In this document: one piece after another, positions 1-6,087 of the stretch | How the letters are laid out: each line of letters begins with the position of its first letter | How positions within the stretch are numbered: the first letter of the stretch is position 1 | Source: an uncultured PS1 clade bacterium | GTDB lineage: Bacteria; Pseudomonadota; Gammaproteobacteria; PS1; Pseudothioglobaceae | DNA: 6,742 bases | NCBI GenBank assembly: GCA_937950605.1 | Contig: CALFDA010000011.1 | Coordinates: forward strand, 1-6,742 | Reading direction: 5' to 3' | Notes under the pieces: model-generated | The model's database searches: none | Seen by the model: only the letters and a program-made list of their open reading frames with translations | What the model was told of the DNA's origin: nothing | Position numbers and translations under genes: made by a program

Positions 1-3
1 TAT

Positions 4-291
4 TTAAACTACTTTATATTTAGATTTAAGTCGTTCTATATATGTATCAGTAAAACAAGTCCATTCTTCTTCAAAATCATTTTCTTCCAATGCTTTTGAT
101 AAGTCATAGGTATCCATATGTCCTTCGCCAAATGCGACACCTCCTACACAATATATGTTATTTTCTTTACAAAATTTTTCGACGAACTCTTCACATTCTT
201 TGGTAATTGGATGAATTGCGATAGTGTCGGTTGTCTCTTCATCTCTAGTTCTATTTGCCCCATTAAAACAAACAATTTGATAGTCATTCAT
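4..291 (-). CDS. Small acidic protein of unknown function, last gene of the accessory cassette
   Basis: A complete 95-residue frame with an ATG start and TAA stop. I do not recognise a family. The protein is soluble-looking and strongly acidic, with Glu/Asp-rich stretches around residues 17-22, 32-39 and 69-76, and a basic C-terminal tail (RLKSKYK). It has no signal peptide or membrane segment. Five cysteines (8, 33, 41, 48, 79) are spread without a clear metal-binding spacing. The start is supported by an AAGGAG ribosome binding site at 301-306, nine bases upstream. The start region overlaps the end of the preceding glycine-rich membrane-protein gene by 8 bases, so the two are probably translationally coupled and may act together. 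It is AT-rich like the two genes before it. An acidic cytosolic partner or immunity-type protein is one possibility, but nothing in the sequence shows it. Confidence 0.72.
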   Translation of the reverse strand: MNDYQIVCFNGANRTRDEETTDTIAIHPITKECEEFVEKFCKENNIYCVGGVAFGEGHMDTYDLSKALEENDFEEEWTCFTDTYIERLKSKYKVV

Positions 292-526
292 TTTTTATGT
301 CTCCTTGCTTTTTAAAATTATCATAACTTTTTGCTAAGTAATATATACCTACAGCACCTAATACTGGAGTTAATGTAGCACCTGCAAAAGCCATACCAGC
401 AAAATTTACTACTCCTGCTGTACTCAAACCATAAGCTCCATATAATGCTCCTCCTCCTGTTATACAATCCATAGCAGATGCTCCATATTGTTTTAATTGT
501 TTTATATGTTCTTTTTTTATATTCAT
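284..526 (-). CDS. Glycine-rich hydrophobic small protein, probably membrane-inserting
   Basis: An 80-residue frame with a strong ribosome binding site (AAGGAG at 532-537, five bases before the ATG). The N-terminus is basic and amphipathic (residues 1-13). A long Gly/Ala-rich hydrophobic core follows (about 15-65), with repeated small-residue spacings such as G26-xxx-G30, G44 and G49, and G57/G60. The C-terminal tail is polar and lysine-rich (66-80). This pattern resembles glycine-zipper membrane proteins, small holin-like proteins and some bacteriocin precursors; I cannot assign it to any of these. A GG pair at 24-25 preceded by I22 faintly recalls a double-glycine leader, but the remaining leader positions fit poorly. 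It lies 19 nt after the Imm-like gene and overlaps the acidic 95-residue gene by 8 nt, so the three small genes appear to be one transcription unit. Confidence 0.72.
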   Translation of the reverse strand: MNIKKEHIKQLKQYGASAMDCITGGGALYGAYGLSTAGVVNFAGMAFAGATLTPVLGAVGIYYLAKSYDNFKKQGDIKNE

Positions 527-545
527 TTATACTCCTTTATCTGTA

Positions 546-728
546 TTAATTTTTTTTATCCTTATTATCTCTTGGTTTACATGCCCAAATTAAAGCTATT
601 ACCCAACCTAATAAAGTCCAACCTAAAAATAAATTTAAAATAAAAATCTGTCCTCTATTTGCTAAATCATATGCTACTAATGTTGGTAAAAAATAAATTA
701 GCAAAACAAAAAATAATACTTCCATCAT
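546..728 (-). CDS. Superinfection-immunity (T4 Imm-like) family membrane protein
   Basis: A small protein of 60 residues with two hydrophobic helices (about 3-20 and 29-49) and a charged, lysine-rich tail (51-60). The first helix carries YFLPT (12-16). The second contains LNLFLGWTLLGW (31-42) and then ALIWA (45-49). This combination is the signature I know from the superinfection immunity family (Pfam PF14373), named after phage T4 Imm, a membrane protein that hinders DNA entry by superinfecting phage. Bacterial members are common and mostly uncharacterised, so the role here is inferred. There are two adjacent ATGs, at 726-728 and 723-725. The AGGAGG at 732-737 lies only three bases from the first but six from the second, so translation probably starts at 725 and gives 59 residues. 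The gene starts 7-10 nt after the adenine methyltransferase gene. Confidence 0.82.
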   Translation of the reverse strand: MMEVLFFVLLIYFLPTLVAYDLANRGQIFILNLFLGWTLLGWVIALIWACKPRDNKDKKN

Positions 729-731
729 ATT

Positions 732-737
732 CCTCCT
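732..737 (-). promoter_or_regulatory. Strong ribosome binding site overlapping the methyltransferase stop codon
   Basis: On the minus strand AGGAGG overlaps the TAG stop (736-738) of the adenine methyltransferase gene. Spacing favours the second of the two tandem ATG codons of the Imm-like gene. The near-perfect Shine-Dalgarno contrasts with its absence in front of the methyltransferase itself, so the small protein may be made in excess over the enzyme. Confidence 0.7.
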
Positions 738-1521
738 ATTTATTTACATCTTTAATTCTTGGTATTGCAAAATCGTCTAAATATTGTTTTTCTAAATCTA
801 TTCCTATAAATTGTCTATTGTGTTTCAATGCCATAACCCCAGTAGTGGCACTACCACAAAATGGATCCAAGATTAAGTCCTCCTCATTGCTTGATGATAG
901 AATGACGCGCTCTAATAATAATTCTGGTTTTTGTGTTGGGTGTTTGCCGTATTTTTTTTCACCATTGTTAGGTGTATTGATAGCCCAGACACTACGCATT
1001 TGTTTATTAGGATTCTTTATTGTGTCTTTAGGAAAATTACCAAATTTCATCTCTTTATAATGAAAAGTTTGTTTGGCTTGTTTGTTTTTCTTTGCCCAAA
1101 TAAGCGTTTCGTGCGCATGTGCAAACATTCTACACGCTAGATGTGGCGCTGCATTTGGCTTAAACCATGCAATATCATTTAGAATATGCCAATTTTGTTT
1201 TTGCAAGGCATGTCCACAAGCATAGATAGAGTGATAAGTGCCTGAAACCCACAGAGTTCCATTAGGTTTTAAAACCCTGTTACAAAGTTTAATCCAATTA
1301 AAATGAAATTTAAAATCTTCATCAAAGCCTTTGCTTTTATCCCATTCGCCTTTATTAACACTCACTCTTTTACCAGCATGACAACTAAACCCGCCATTAG
1401 AAAGATTGTAGGGTGGATCTGCAAAAATCATATCCACACTATCTGTGGGAATTTTTTTTAATAACTCTAAACTATCTCCTAAAAATAATTTAACTGATTT
1501 TTCTTTGAAATAGGGTGTCAT
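736..1521 (-). CDS. Beta-class DNA adenine methyltransferase (DpnA/MboI-group-like), apparently orphan
   Basis: A complete 261-residue enzyme expected to transfer methyl from S-adenosylmethionine to the N6 of adenine in a short DNA target. The motif order is that of the beta class: catalytic motif IV DPPY at 35-38, followed by a loop with SNGGFSCHAGK (41-51), then the target-recognition region, HPTQKP at 194-199, and the SAM-binding motif I DPFCGSATTG at 219-228. The length matches compact enzymes of this class (about 260-290). The region after DPPY resembles my recollection of DpnA/MboI-type GATC enzymes, so GATC is a possible target, but specificity cannot be read safely from sequence. The ATG overlaps the yebC stop as ATGA (1518-1521) and has no Shine-Dalgarno, so translation probably depends on re-initiation after yebC. 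No restriction nuclease is next to it; the small genes that follow do not look like nucleases. This suggests a solitary methyltransferase with a regulatory or protective role. Confidence 0.95.
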   Translation of the reverse strand: MTPYFKEKSVKLFLGDSLELLKKIPTDSVDMIFADPPYNLSNGGFSCHAGKRVSVNKGEWDKSKGFDEDFKFHFNWIKLCNRVLKPNGTLWVSGTYHSIYACGHALQKQNWHILNDIAWFKPNAAPHLACRMFAHAHETLIWAKKNKQAKQTFHYKEMKFGNFPKDTIKNPNKQMRSVWAINTPNNGEKKYGKHPTQKPELLLERVILSSSNEEDLILDPFCGSATTGVMALKHNRQFIGIDLEKQYLDDFAIPRIKDVNK

Positions 1522-2258
1522 AATTGCGCCATAATTTCATCGGAAATATCAGCGTTATGATAGACTTCTTGGGTATCGTCTAAATCTTCTAGGCACTCGA
1601 TTAGTTGCATAAATTTTTGGGCATCACCAAGATTAAGTTCAATGTGGTTACTAGCTTGCATAGTTATCTCAGCGTGATTAGGTTTAAGTCCTGCATCAGT
1701 AAGCGCATCTTTTACAACAAAAAAATTTTCGGGGGTGGTTAACACATCAATAGTGCCATCATCGTTGCTAATTATATCTTCGGCACCGCTTTCTAATGCA
1801 ATTTCCATAATCACATTTTCATCGCTATTTGTAAAACCGATTAAGCCTTGTTTATTGAATAAATAAGCCACTGAACCATCGGTGCCAAGATTGCCACCAT
1901 GTTTGGAAAAAGCATGACGCACATCAGCAACAGTACGGTTGCGATTGTCGGTCAGGGTATCTACCATAATGGCAGTTCCGCCTAGTCCATAACCTTCATA
2001 ACGCACCTCTTCATAGTTTTTGGATTCGAGTTCGCCCGCACCCCGTTTAATAGCATTTTCAATGGTATCGCGTTTCATATTTGTGGTTAGAGCTTTGTCC
2101 ACCGCCATTCTAAGACTTGGGTTATTTTCTATCACGCCACCGCCAGTTTTAGCAGCAACCACAATCTCTTTGATTAGTTTGGTGAAAATTTTACCGCGTT
2201 TAGCATCTTGAGCACCTTTACGGTGCTGAATATTGTGCCATTTACTGTGTCCTGCCAT
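1518..2258 (-). CDS. yebC: YebC/PmpR family protein (translation or transcription factor)
   Basis: A full-length member of the YebC/PmpR/TACO1 family, 246 residues, cytoplasmic. It opens with the family hallmark MAGHSKWHNIQHRK and has the conserved NRNRTVADVRHAF and HGGNLGTDGSVAYLF blocks in the middle domain. Family members have been described both as DNA-binding regulators (PmpR) and, more recently, as ribosome-associated factors that help translation of proline-rich stretches; sequence alone does not decide. The frame is open 43 codons further upstream, but that extension runs into the nadA end and has no family similarity. The start is therefore the ATG at 2256-2258, although no strong Shine-Dalgarno precedes it. 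The C-terminus is complete and ends in TGA overlapping the methyltransferase ATG. The gene lies 52 nt after nadA. The usual gammaproteobacterial neighbour ruvC is missing here. Confidence 0.97.
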   Translation of the reverse strand: MAGHSKWHNIQHRKGAQDAKRGKIFTKLIKEIVVAAKTGGGVIENNPSLRMAVDKALTTNMKRDTIENAIKRGAGELESKNYEEVRYEGYGLGGTAIMVDTLTDNRNRTVADVRHAFSKHGGNLGTDGSVAYLFNKQGLIGFTNSDENVIMEIALESGAEDIISNDDGTIDVLTTPENFFVVKDALTDAGLKPNHAEITMQASNHIELNLGDAQKFMQLIECLEDLDDTQEVYHNADISDEIMAQL

Positions 2259-2310
2259 AATGAATTTATGTGTGAATATGTGGCTAAATTTTACCTTGAT
2301 TGTGTAAAAA

Positions 2311-3258
2311 TTATGCTGTAAAGTCAAGCAACCTTTGGATAGATTGTTGGGCTTTTTTGCTAACTGATTCATCAATGTGTATTGCATTCTTGCCAGTTTT
2401 CAAGACTTTTAAGCATTTGTCTAATGTGTTCATCTCCATCCACTTACAGTGGGCGCAAGATTCGCAATTAGCCCCCACACCTACGGTTGGTGCTTCAATG
2501 AGCGTTTTATGTGGTGCGACTTCGCGCATTTTGTGAAAAATGCCGTTATCTGTTGCCACAACGAAAGTTTGTTCTTTTCTGTCTCTAACGGCGTTAATCA
2601 GTGCTGTAGTTGAACCTACCACATCGGCTAAATTCACCACCTCCTGTGGTGATTCTGGGTGCACTAAAACGCAAACTTCGGGGCATTTGTTTTTAAAGGC
2701 TAGTAGGGCATCTGCCCTAAATCTTTCATGCACCACGCAAGCACCTTGCCAACAAAGCATATCAGCGTCTGTTCTATGTTTCACATAATTGCCCAAATGT
2801 TTATCAGGTGCCCATAGGATTTTTTCACCGTTTGCGTGCAGGTGTTGTACCACTTTAAGCGCACTACCAGAAGTTACTACCCAATCAGCGCGCGCTTTAA
2901 CCTCAGCAGAAGTATTGGCATATACCACGACTTTTCTATTAGGGTGTTGATCGCAAAATTTGGTAAAACTTTCAATTGGACAATTTTCATCTAGTGAGCA
3001 AGTAGCTTGATTGTCCAACACTAGCACAGTTTTTTCGGGAGAAAGAATTTTGGCAGTTTGCCCCATAAATTTGACACCAGCAACAATAATGGTATCAGCA
3101 TCGCAGTTTTGTCCAAAGCGCGCCATTTCCAAACTATCAGAGACAATACCCCCTGTTTGTTCTGCAAGCGTTTGCAATTCTCCACTCACATAATAATGTG
3201 CCACTAAAATTGCATTTCTTGCTTTGAGTTCGGCTTTGATTTGATTTTTGACTGACAC
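2311..3258 (-). CDS. nadA: Quinolinate synthase A
   Basis: A complete 315-residue enzyme of de novo NAD synthesis. It condenses iminoaspartate (made by NadB) with dihydroxyacetone phosphate to give quinolinate, using a [4Fe-4S] cluster in the cytoplasm. The three cluster cysteines are recognisable: C87 in ATCSLDENCP, C174 in WQGACVVHE, and C271 in the CxxCxxC-KWMEMN stretch, where C265 and C268 are the accompanying cysteines typical of proteobacterial NadA. The substrate-site elements AHYY (20-23) and VSDSLEMAR (39-47) are present. The start is a GTG at 3256-3258; there is no ATG until Met45, which would remove the conserved N-terminus. No clear Shine-Dalgarno is visible, and the gene begins 14 nt after aspS, consistent with coupled expression. 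The partner nadB is not in the window. Confidence 0.97.
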   Translation of the reverse strand: MSVKNQIKAELKARNAILVAHYYVSGELQTLAEQTGGIVSDSLEMARFGQNCDADTIIVAGVKFMGQTAKILSPEKTVLVLDNQATCSLDENCPIESFTKFCDQHPNRKVVVYANTSAEVKARADWVVTSGSALKVVQHLHANGEKILWAPDKHLGNYVKHRTDADMLCWQGACVVHERFRADALLAFKNKCPEVCVLVHPESPQEVVNLADVVGSTTALINAVRDRKEQTFVVATDNGIFHKMREVAPHKTLIEAPTVGVGANCESCAHCKWMEMNTLDKCLKVLKTGKNAIHIDESVSKKAQQSIQRLLDFTA

Positions 3259-3272
3259 AGAGTTTTTTGTTT

Positions 3273-5042
3273 TTAAGTGTTGTTTTTAGGGGTATTGATT
3301 TTAATGTTTAATTCTCTTAATATTTTATTAGGTACAGAAGCAGGGGCATCGGTTAACAAACAGGCAGCAGTTTGCGTTTTGGGGAAAGCAATTACATCAC
3401 GAATAGAATCGCTATTTGTCATAAGCATAACTAAGCGGTCTAAACCAAATGCCATACCTCCATGTGGCGGACAACCGTATTCAAGGGCACTTAGCAAAAA
3501 GCCAAATTTATCTTGCGCTTCTGCCTTTGAAATGCCTAGTAATTTTAAAACACTTTGTTGCATATCAGCTTGGTGGATACGAATTGAACCACCCCCAACC
3601 TCATAGCCATTAATGACTAGGTCATAGGCACGAGACAATGCAGTATTTGGGTTTGATGTTAGTGTTTGTATGTCCACACTAGGCGCGGTAAATGGATGAT
3701 GAATAGCACTTAAAGAACCATCATCATTAGTGTCAAACATTGGAAAATCAACCACCCAAACAGGTGCCCAATCTTTGTCGAATAAGTTTAAATCTTGGGC
3801 GAGTTTTTTGCGTAAATTCCCTAATGCTTCGTTCACAATCTTGGTTTTATCTGCACCAAAGAAAATAATATCGCCAGTTTTTGCACCGACTTTATCAATA
3901 ATGTTTTGTGTTGCTTCTGCACCTAAGAATTTTATAATTGGTGAGGCTGGGGCATCGGCGTTCATTTTAATATAAGCCAAACCTTTAGCACCGTAAATAC
4001 TCACAAATTTGGTGTAATCATCAATTTGTTTGCGTGAGATATTAGCACCATTTGGTATTTTCATAGCAGCAACTCGCGAATCTAAGTCTTTAGCGGGGTC
4101 AGCAAACACTCTAAATTCAATATTATCTAATAACTCATCAATGCTAACAATTTCTAGTGGAATGCGCATATCAGGGCAGTCAACACCATATTTTTCGAGA
4201 GCATTCTCATAAGTAATGATTGGAAATTTATCGTTATTTATAGTTTTCAGCAAATCAATGTTAATAATTGATTTAAACAAACCACAAATCATTTTTTCCA
4301 TAATCGCCATAATTTCATTTTCATTCATAAAAGATGTTTCAACATCAAGTTGGGTAAATTCTGGTTGGCGATCTGCACGTAAATCTTCATCTCTAAAACA
4401 TTTTACAATTTGATAATAACGCTCAAAACCAGACATCATTAGTAATTGCTTAAACAATTGAGGGGATTGTGGTAGGGCAAAAAATGCATTTTCATGTGTA
4501 CGCGAAGGCACCAAATAATCACGCGCGCCTTCAGGCGTTGCCTTAGTTAAAAAAGGGGTTTCAATATCTAAAAAATCATGCTTATGCATAAATTTATGCA
4601 TATAGTGCGTTACTTTTGAGCGCAGTTTTATTCGTTGTTGCATTATATCGGTGCGTAAATCTAAAAAACGATATTTGAGACGCACTTCTTCCGATATATT
4701 TTGCGCATTAATTTGAAAAGGCAGAGGTTTAGAGGTATTTAAAATTTCAATGCTATTGGCAATAATTTCAATTTCACCTGAGTCTAGTTTTGGATTGATT
4801 AAATCAGATTCTCTAGCAATCACCACACCACTAATTTTCACAACAAATTCGTTGCGAATGGTTTCAGCCAAAGCAAAATATTGATTGTCTGGGTTAATAA
4901 CTACTTGCACAATACCGCATTTATCACGTATATCCAAAAAGATAACACCACCATGGTCACGACGACGATTTGTCCAACCACAAATTTCAACGCTTTGACC
5001 AATGTTTTGTTTGTTTAGTTCGCCACAATAGTGTGTCCTCAT
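3273..5042 (-). CDS. aspS: Aspartyl-tRNA synthetase, bacterial type, possibly nondiscriminating
   Basis: A complete 589-residue class II synthetase, matching the roughly 590 residues of the E. coli enzyme. It charges tRNA-Asp with aspartate in the cytoplasm. Domain order: OB-fold anticodon-binding domain (about 1-105, including CGWTNRRRD at 21-29), catalytic core with motif 2 FRDED (216-220) and the QPEFTQLD block, the bacterial GAD insertion (about 300-415), then HHPFTAP (448-454), GGGSIRIH (483-490) and motif 3 GLDRL (533-537). Residue 30 is His followed by two glycines, where E. coli has Leu. His at this place is associated with nondiscriminating enzymes such as that of Pseudomonas aeruginosa, which also charge tRNA-Asn. 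The ATG is preceded by AAGGAG at 5049-5054, six bases away. It is the first gene of the minus-strand run and diverges from the C5 methyltransferase gene. Confidence 0.98.
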   Translation of the reverse strand: MRTHYCGELNKQNIGQSVEICGWTNRRRDHGGVIFLDIRDKCGIVQVVINPDNQYFALAETIRNEFVVKISGVVIARESDLINPKLDSGEIEIIANSIEILNTSKPLPFQINAQNISEEVRLKYRFLDLRTDIMQQRIKLRSKVTHYMHKFMHKHDFLDIETPFLTKATPEGARDYLVPSRTHENAFFALPQSPQLFKQLLMMSGFERYYQIVKCFRDEDLRADRQPEFTQLDVETSFMNENEIMAIMEKMICGLFKSIINIDLLKTINNDKFPIITYENALEKYGVDCPDMRIPLEIVSIDELLDNIEFRVFADPAKDLDSRVAAMKIPNGANISRKQIDDYTKFVSIYGAKGLAYIKMNADAPASPIIKFLGAEATQNIIDKVGAKTGDIIFFGADKTKIVNEALGNLRKKLAQDLNLFDKDWAPVWVVDFPMFDTNDDGSLSAIHHPFTAPSVDIQTLTSNPNTALSRAYDLVINGYEVGGGSIRIHQADMQQSVLKLLGISKAEAQDKFGFLLSALEYGCPPHGGMAFGLDRLVMLMTNSDSIRDVIAFPKTQTAACLLTDAPASVPNKILRELNIKINTPKNNT

Positions 5043-5096
5043 GGTTTTCTCCTTAGTTTTTTGGTGTTTTGTTGTGTAAATGTATAAAAGTATTCA

Positions 5097-5125
5097 ATTA
5101 TATGTCGTACTTATTCAAGACTGAG
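5097..5125 (-). promoter_or_regulatory. Candidate aspS promoter
   Basis: On the minus strand a perfect -10 hexamer TATAAT occupies 5097-5102, about 55-60 nt upstream of the aspS ATG. At 17-nt spacing the -35 position (5120-5125) reads CTCAGT, a poor match, and there is no extended -10 TGn. In AT-rich DNA a TATAAT can arise by chance, so this is tentative. Confidence 0.35.
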
Positions 5126-5152
5126 AGTGAAAAATCAATATAAGTATTTTGC

Positions 5153-5180
5153 TTGAAATCAAAGATACCATATTTACTAA
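5153..5180 (+). promoter_or_regulatory. Weak candidate promoter for the C5 methyltransferase gene
   Basis: TTGAAA at 5153-5158 and TACTAA at 5175-5180 are separated by 16 nt, a possible sigma-70 pair that would leave a leader of about 70 nt before the ATG at 5259. Each box differs from consensus, and the AT-rich surroundings provide alternatives such as TATAAA at 5184-5189 without a properly spaced partner. Confidence 0.25.
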
Positions 5181-5258
5181 CATTATAAAACAAGGAATAC
5201 AACTATCATTTATTACTAATAATATTTACATAGATAACTCAAGTAAAATGTCTTAATT

Positions 5259-6077
5259 ATGAGATTTATTGACCTATTTGCAGGAATTGGAGGTATAAAA
5301 ATAGCATTTGAAAACGCTGGGTTTGATTGTGTTTTTTCTAATGACTTTGATAAAAATGCACAAATTACCTTTGATTTTAATGCAAAGAAAGATAGCCAAA
5401 TGTCTTTTGGAGATATACAGAAAGATGAGGTGAAACAACAAATACCTGATTTTGATATTCTATGCGCAGGATTTCCATGTCAGCCTTTTTCTATTGCTGG
5501 ATATAGACAAGGGTTTAATGATGAAAATGGTAGAGGCAATTTATTTTTTGATATTATCAAAATTCTCAAACAACACAAACCAAAAGCATTCTTACTGGAG
5601 AATGTAAAAAACTTCAAAACTCACGACCAAGGTAGAACAATTGAAATTGTTTATCTGGAACTTCAAAAATTGGGCTATAAAGTAACCGATAAAGTTTTAA
5701 ACTCTATGGAATATGGAAACCTGCCACAAAACCGAGAACGAATTTATATCGTTGGTTTTTTAGAGCAAAAAGCATTTAATAATTTTTCTTTTCCTAAGGC
5801 TATACCACTAACAAAAACCATTCATGATTGTTTGGAAAACAAAGAGGTTGATGATAGATATTACTACAACGATAAACCTCTTTATGCAAAACTGAAAGAC
5901 GATATTACCAAAATGGATACGCTCTATCAATGGCGCAGAAATTATGTGCGAGAGAATAAAAATAACGTATGTCCAACACTTACCGCTAATATGGGGACTG
6001 GTGGGCATAATGTAGCGTTGGTATTAAATGGCAAAGGTATTAGAAAAATTACCCCAAGGGAATGTTTTAATATTTAG
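5259..6077 (+). CDS. Cytosine-5 DNA methyltransferase, lacking its C-terminal motif X
   Basis: A C5 methyltransferase of the Dcm/M.HhaI type, expected to methylate cytosine at carbon 5 in a short target using S-adenosylmethionine. Visible motifs: I DLFAGIGG (5-12), IV GFPCQPFS with catalytic Cys74 (71-78), VI ENV (114-116), VIII QNRERIYIVG (157-166), a target-recognition region (about 195-255) with TLTANMGTGGHN (240-251), and the start of motif IX, RKITPRECFN (262-271). The frame then meets TAG at 6075-6077 and gives 272 residues. M.HhaI, from memory, has about 50 further residues after this point, including the GNSV-containing motif X that completes the SAM pocket. The other frames just downstream do not restore QGFP-like or GNSV-like sequence. 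The product is therefore either inactive or one part of a split enzyme as in M.AquI. The start is the ATG that places motif I near residue 5; no Shine-Dalgarno is seen. A probable restriction nuclease follows 10 nt later. Confidence 0.93.
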   Translation: MRFIDLFAGIGGIKIAFENAGFDCVFSNDFDKNAQITFDFNAKKDSQMSFGDIQKDEVKQQIPDFDILCAGFPCQPFSIAGYRQGFNDENGRGNLFFDIIKILKQHKPKAFLLENVKNFKTHDQGRTIEIVYLELQKLGYKVTDKVLNSMEYGNLPQNRERIYIVGFLEQKAFNNFSFPKAIPLTKTIHDCLENKEVDDRYYYNDKPLYAKLKDDITKMDTLYQWRRNYVRENKNNVCPTLTANMGTGGHNVALVLNGKGIRKITPRECFNI

Positions 6078-6087
6078 AAAATTACTA

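Larger units (their letters stand above)
5043..5258. other. Divergent intergenic region between aspS and the C5 methyltransferase gene
   Basis: A 216-nt AT-rich stretch with no credible coding frame. It must hold the promoters for aspS (leftward) and for the methyltransferase/nuclease pair (rightward). Near the methyltransferase start there is no Shine-Dalgarno; a two-codon frame (ATG TCT TAA, 5248-5256) sits just before the ATG and is probably chance. A short inverted pair, TTCAAG at 5114-5119 and CTTGAA at 5152-5157, is present but too short to call an operator. I see no C-protein gene of the kind that controls some restriction systems. Confidence 0.6.

Noticed and set aside
284..526. Class II bacteriocin precursor with a double-glycine leader
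   Set aside because: GG at 24-25 with I22 fits in part, but the other leader positions (Leu at -12, Glu-Leu near -8/-7) do not, and no peptidase-transporter gene is nearby.
2259..2310. Separate promoter or terminator between nadA and yebC
   Set aside because: No properly spaced -35/-10 pair and no GC-rich hairpin followed by a T-run on the minus strand could be found in these 52 nt.
2259..2387. Upstream extension of yebC by 43 codons to an ATG at 2385-2387
   Set aside because: The extension overlaps the end of nadA, has no family similarity, and the hallmark MAGHSKW begins exactly at the ATG at 2256-2258.
2540..4413. Plus-strand open frames of 60-110 codons opposite nadA and aspS
   Set aside because: They lie wholly antisense to well-supported conserved genes, show no recognisable domains, and are best explained as shadow frames.
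5114..5157. Inverted pair TTCAAG/CTTGAA as a regulator-binding operator or C-box
   Set aside because: Only six bases per arm with a long spacer, and no control-protein gene is visible in the window.
5248..5256. Two-codon leader frame (ATG TCT TAA) just before the C5 methyltransferase
   Set aside because: Such tiny frames are expected by chance in AT-rich DNA, and no ribosome binding site precedes it.
6028..6087. Alternative earlier start of the nuclease-like gene at 6028
   Set aside because: The frame is open, but the added 20 residues overlap the methyltransferase end and show no domain-like sequence or ribosome binding site; 6088 is the simpler start.
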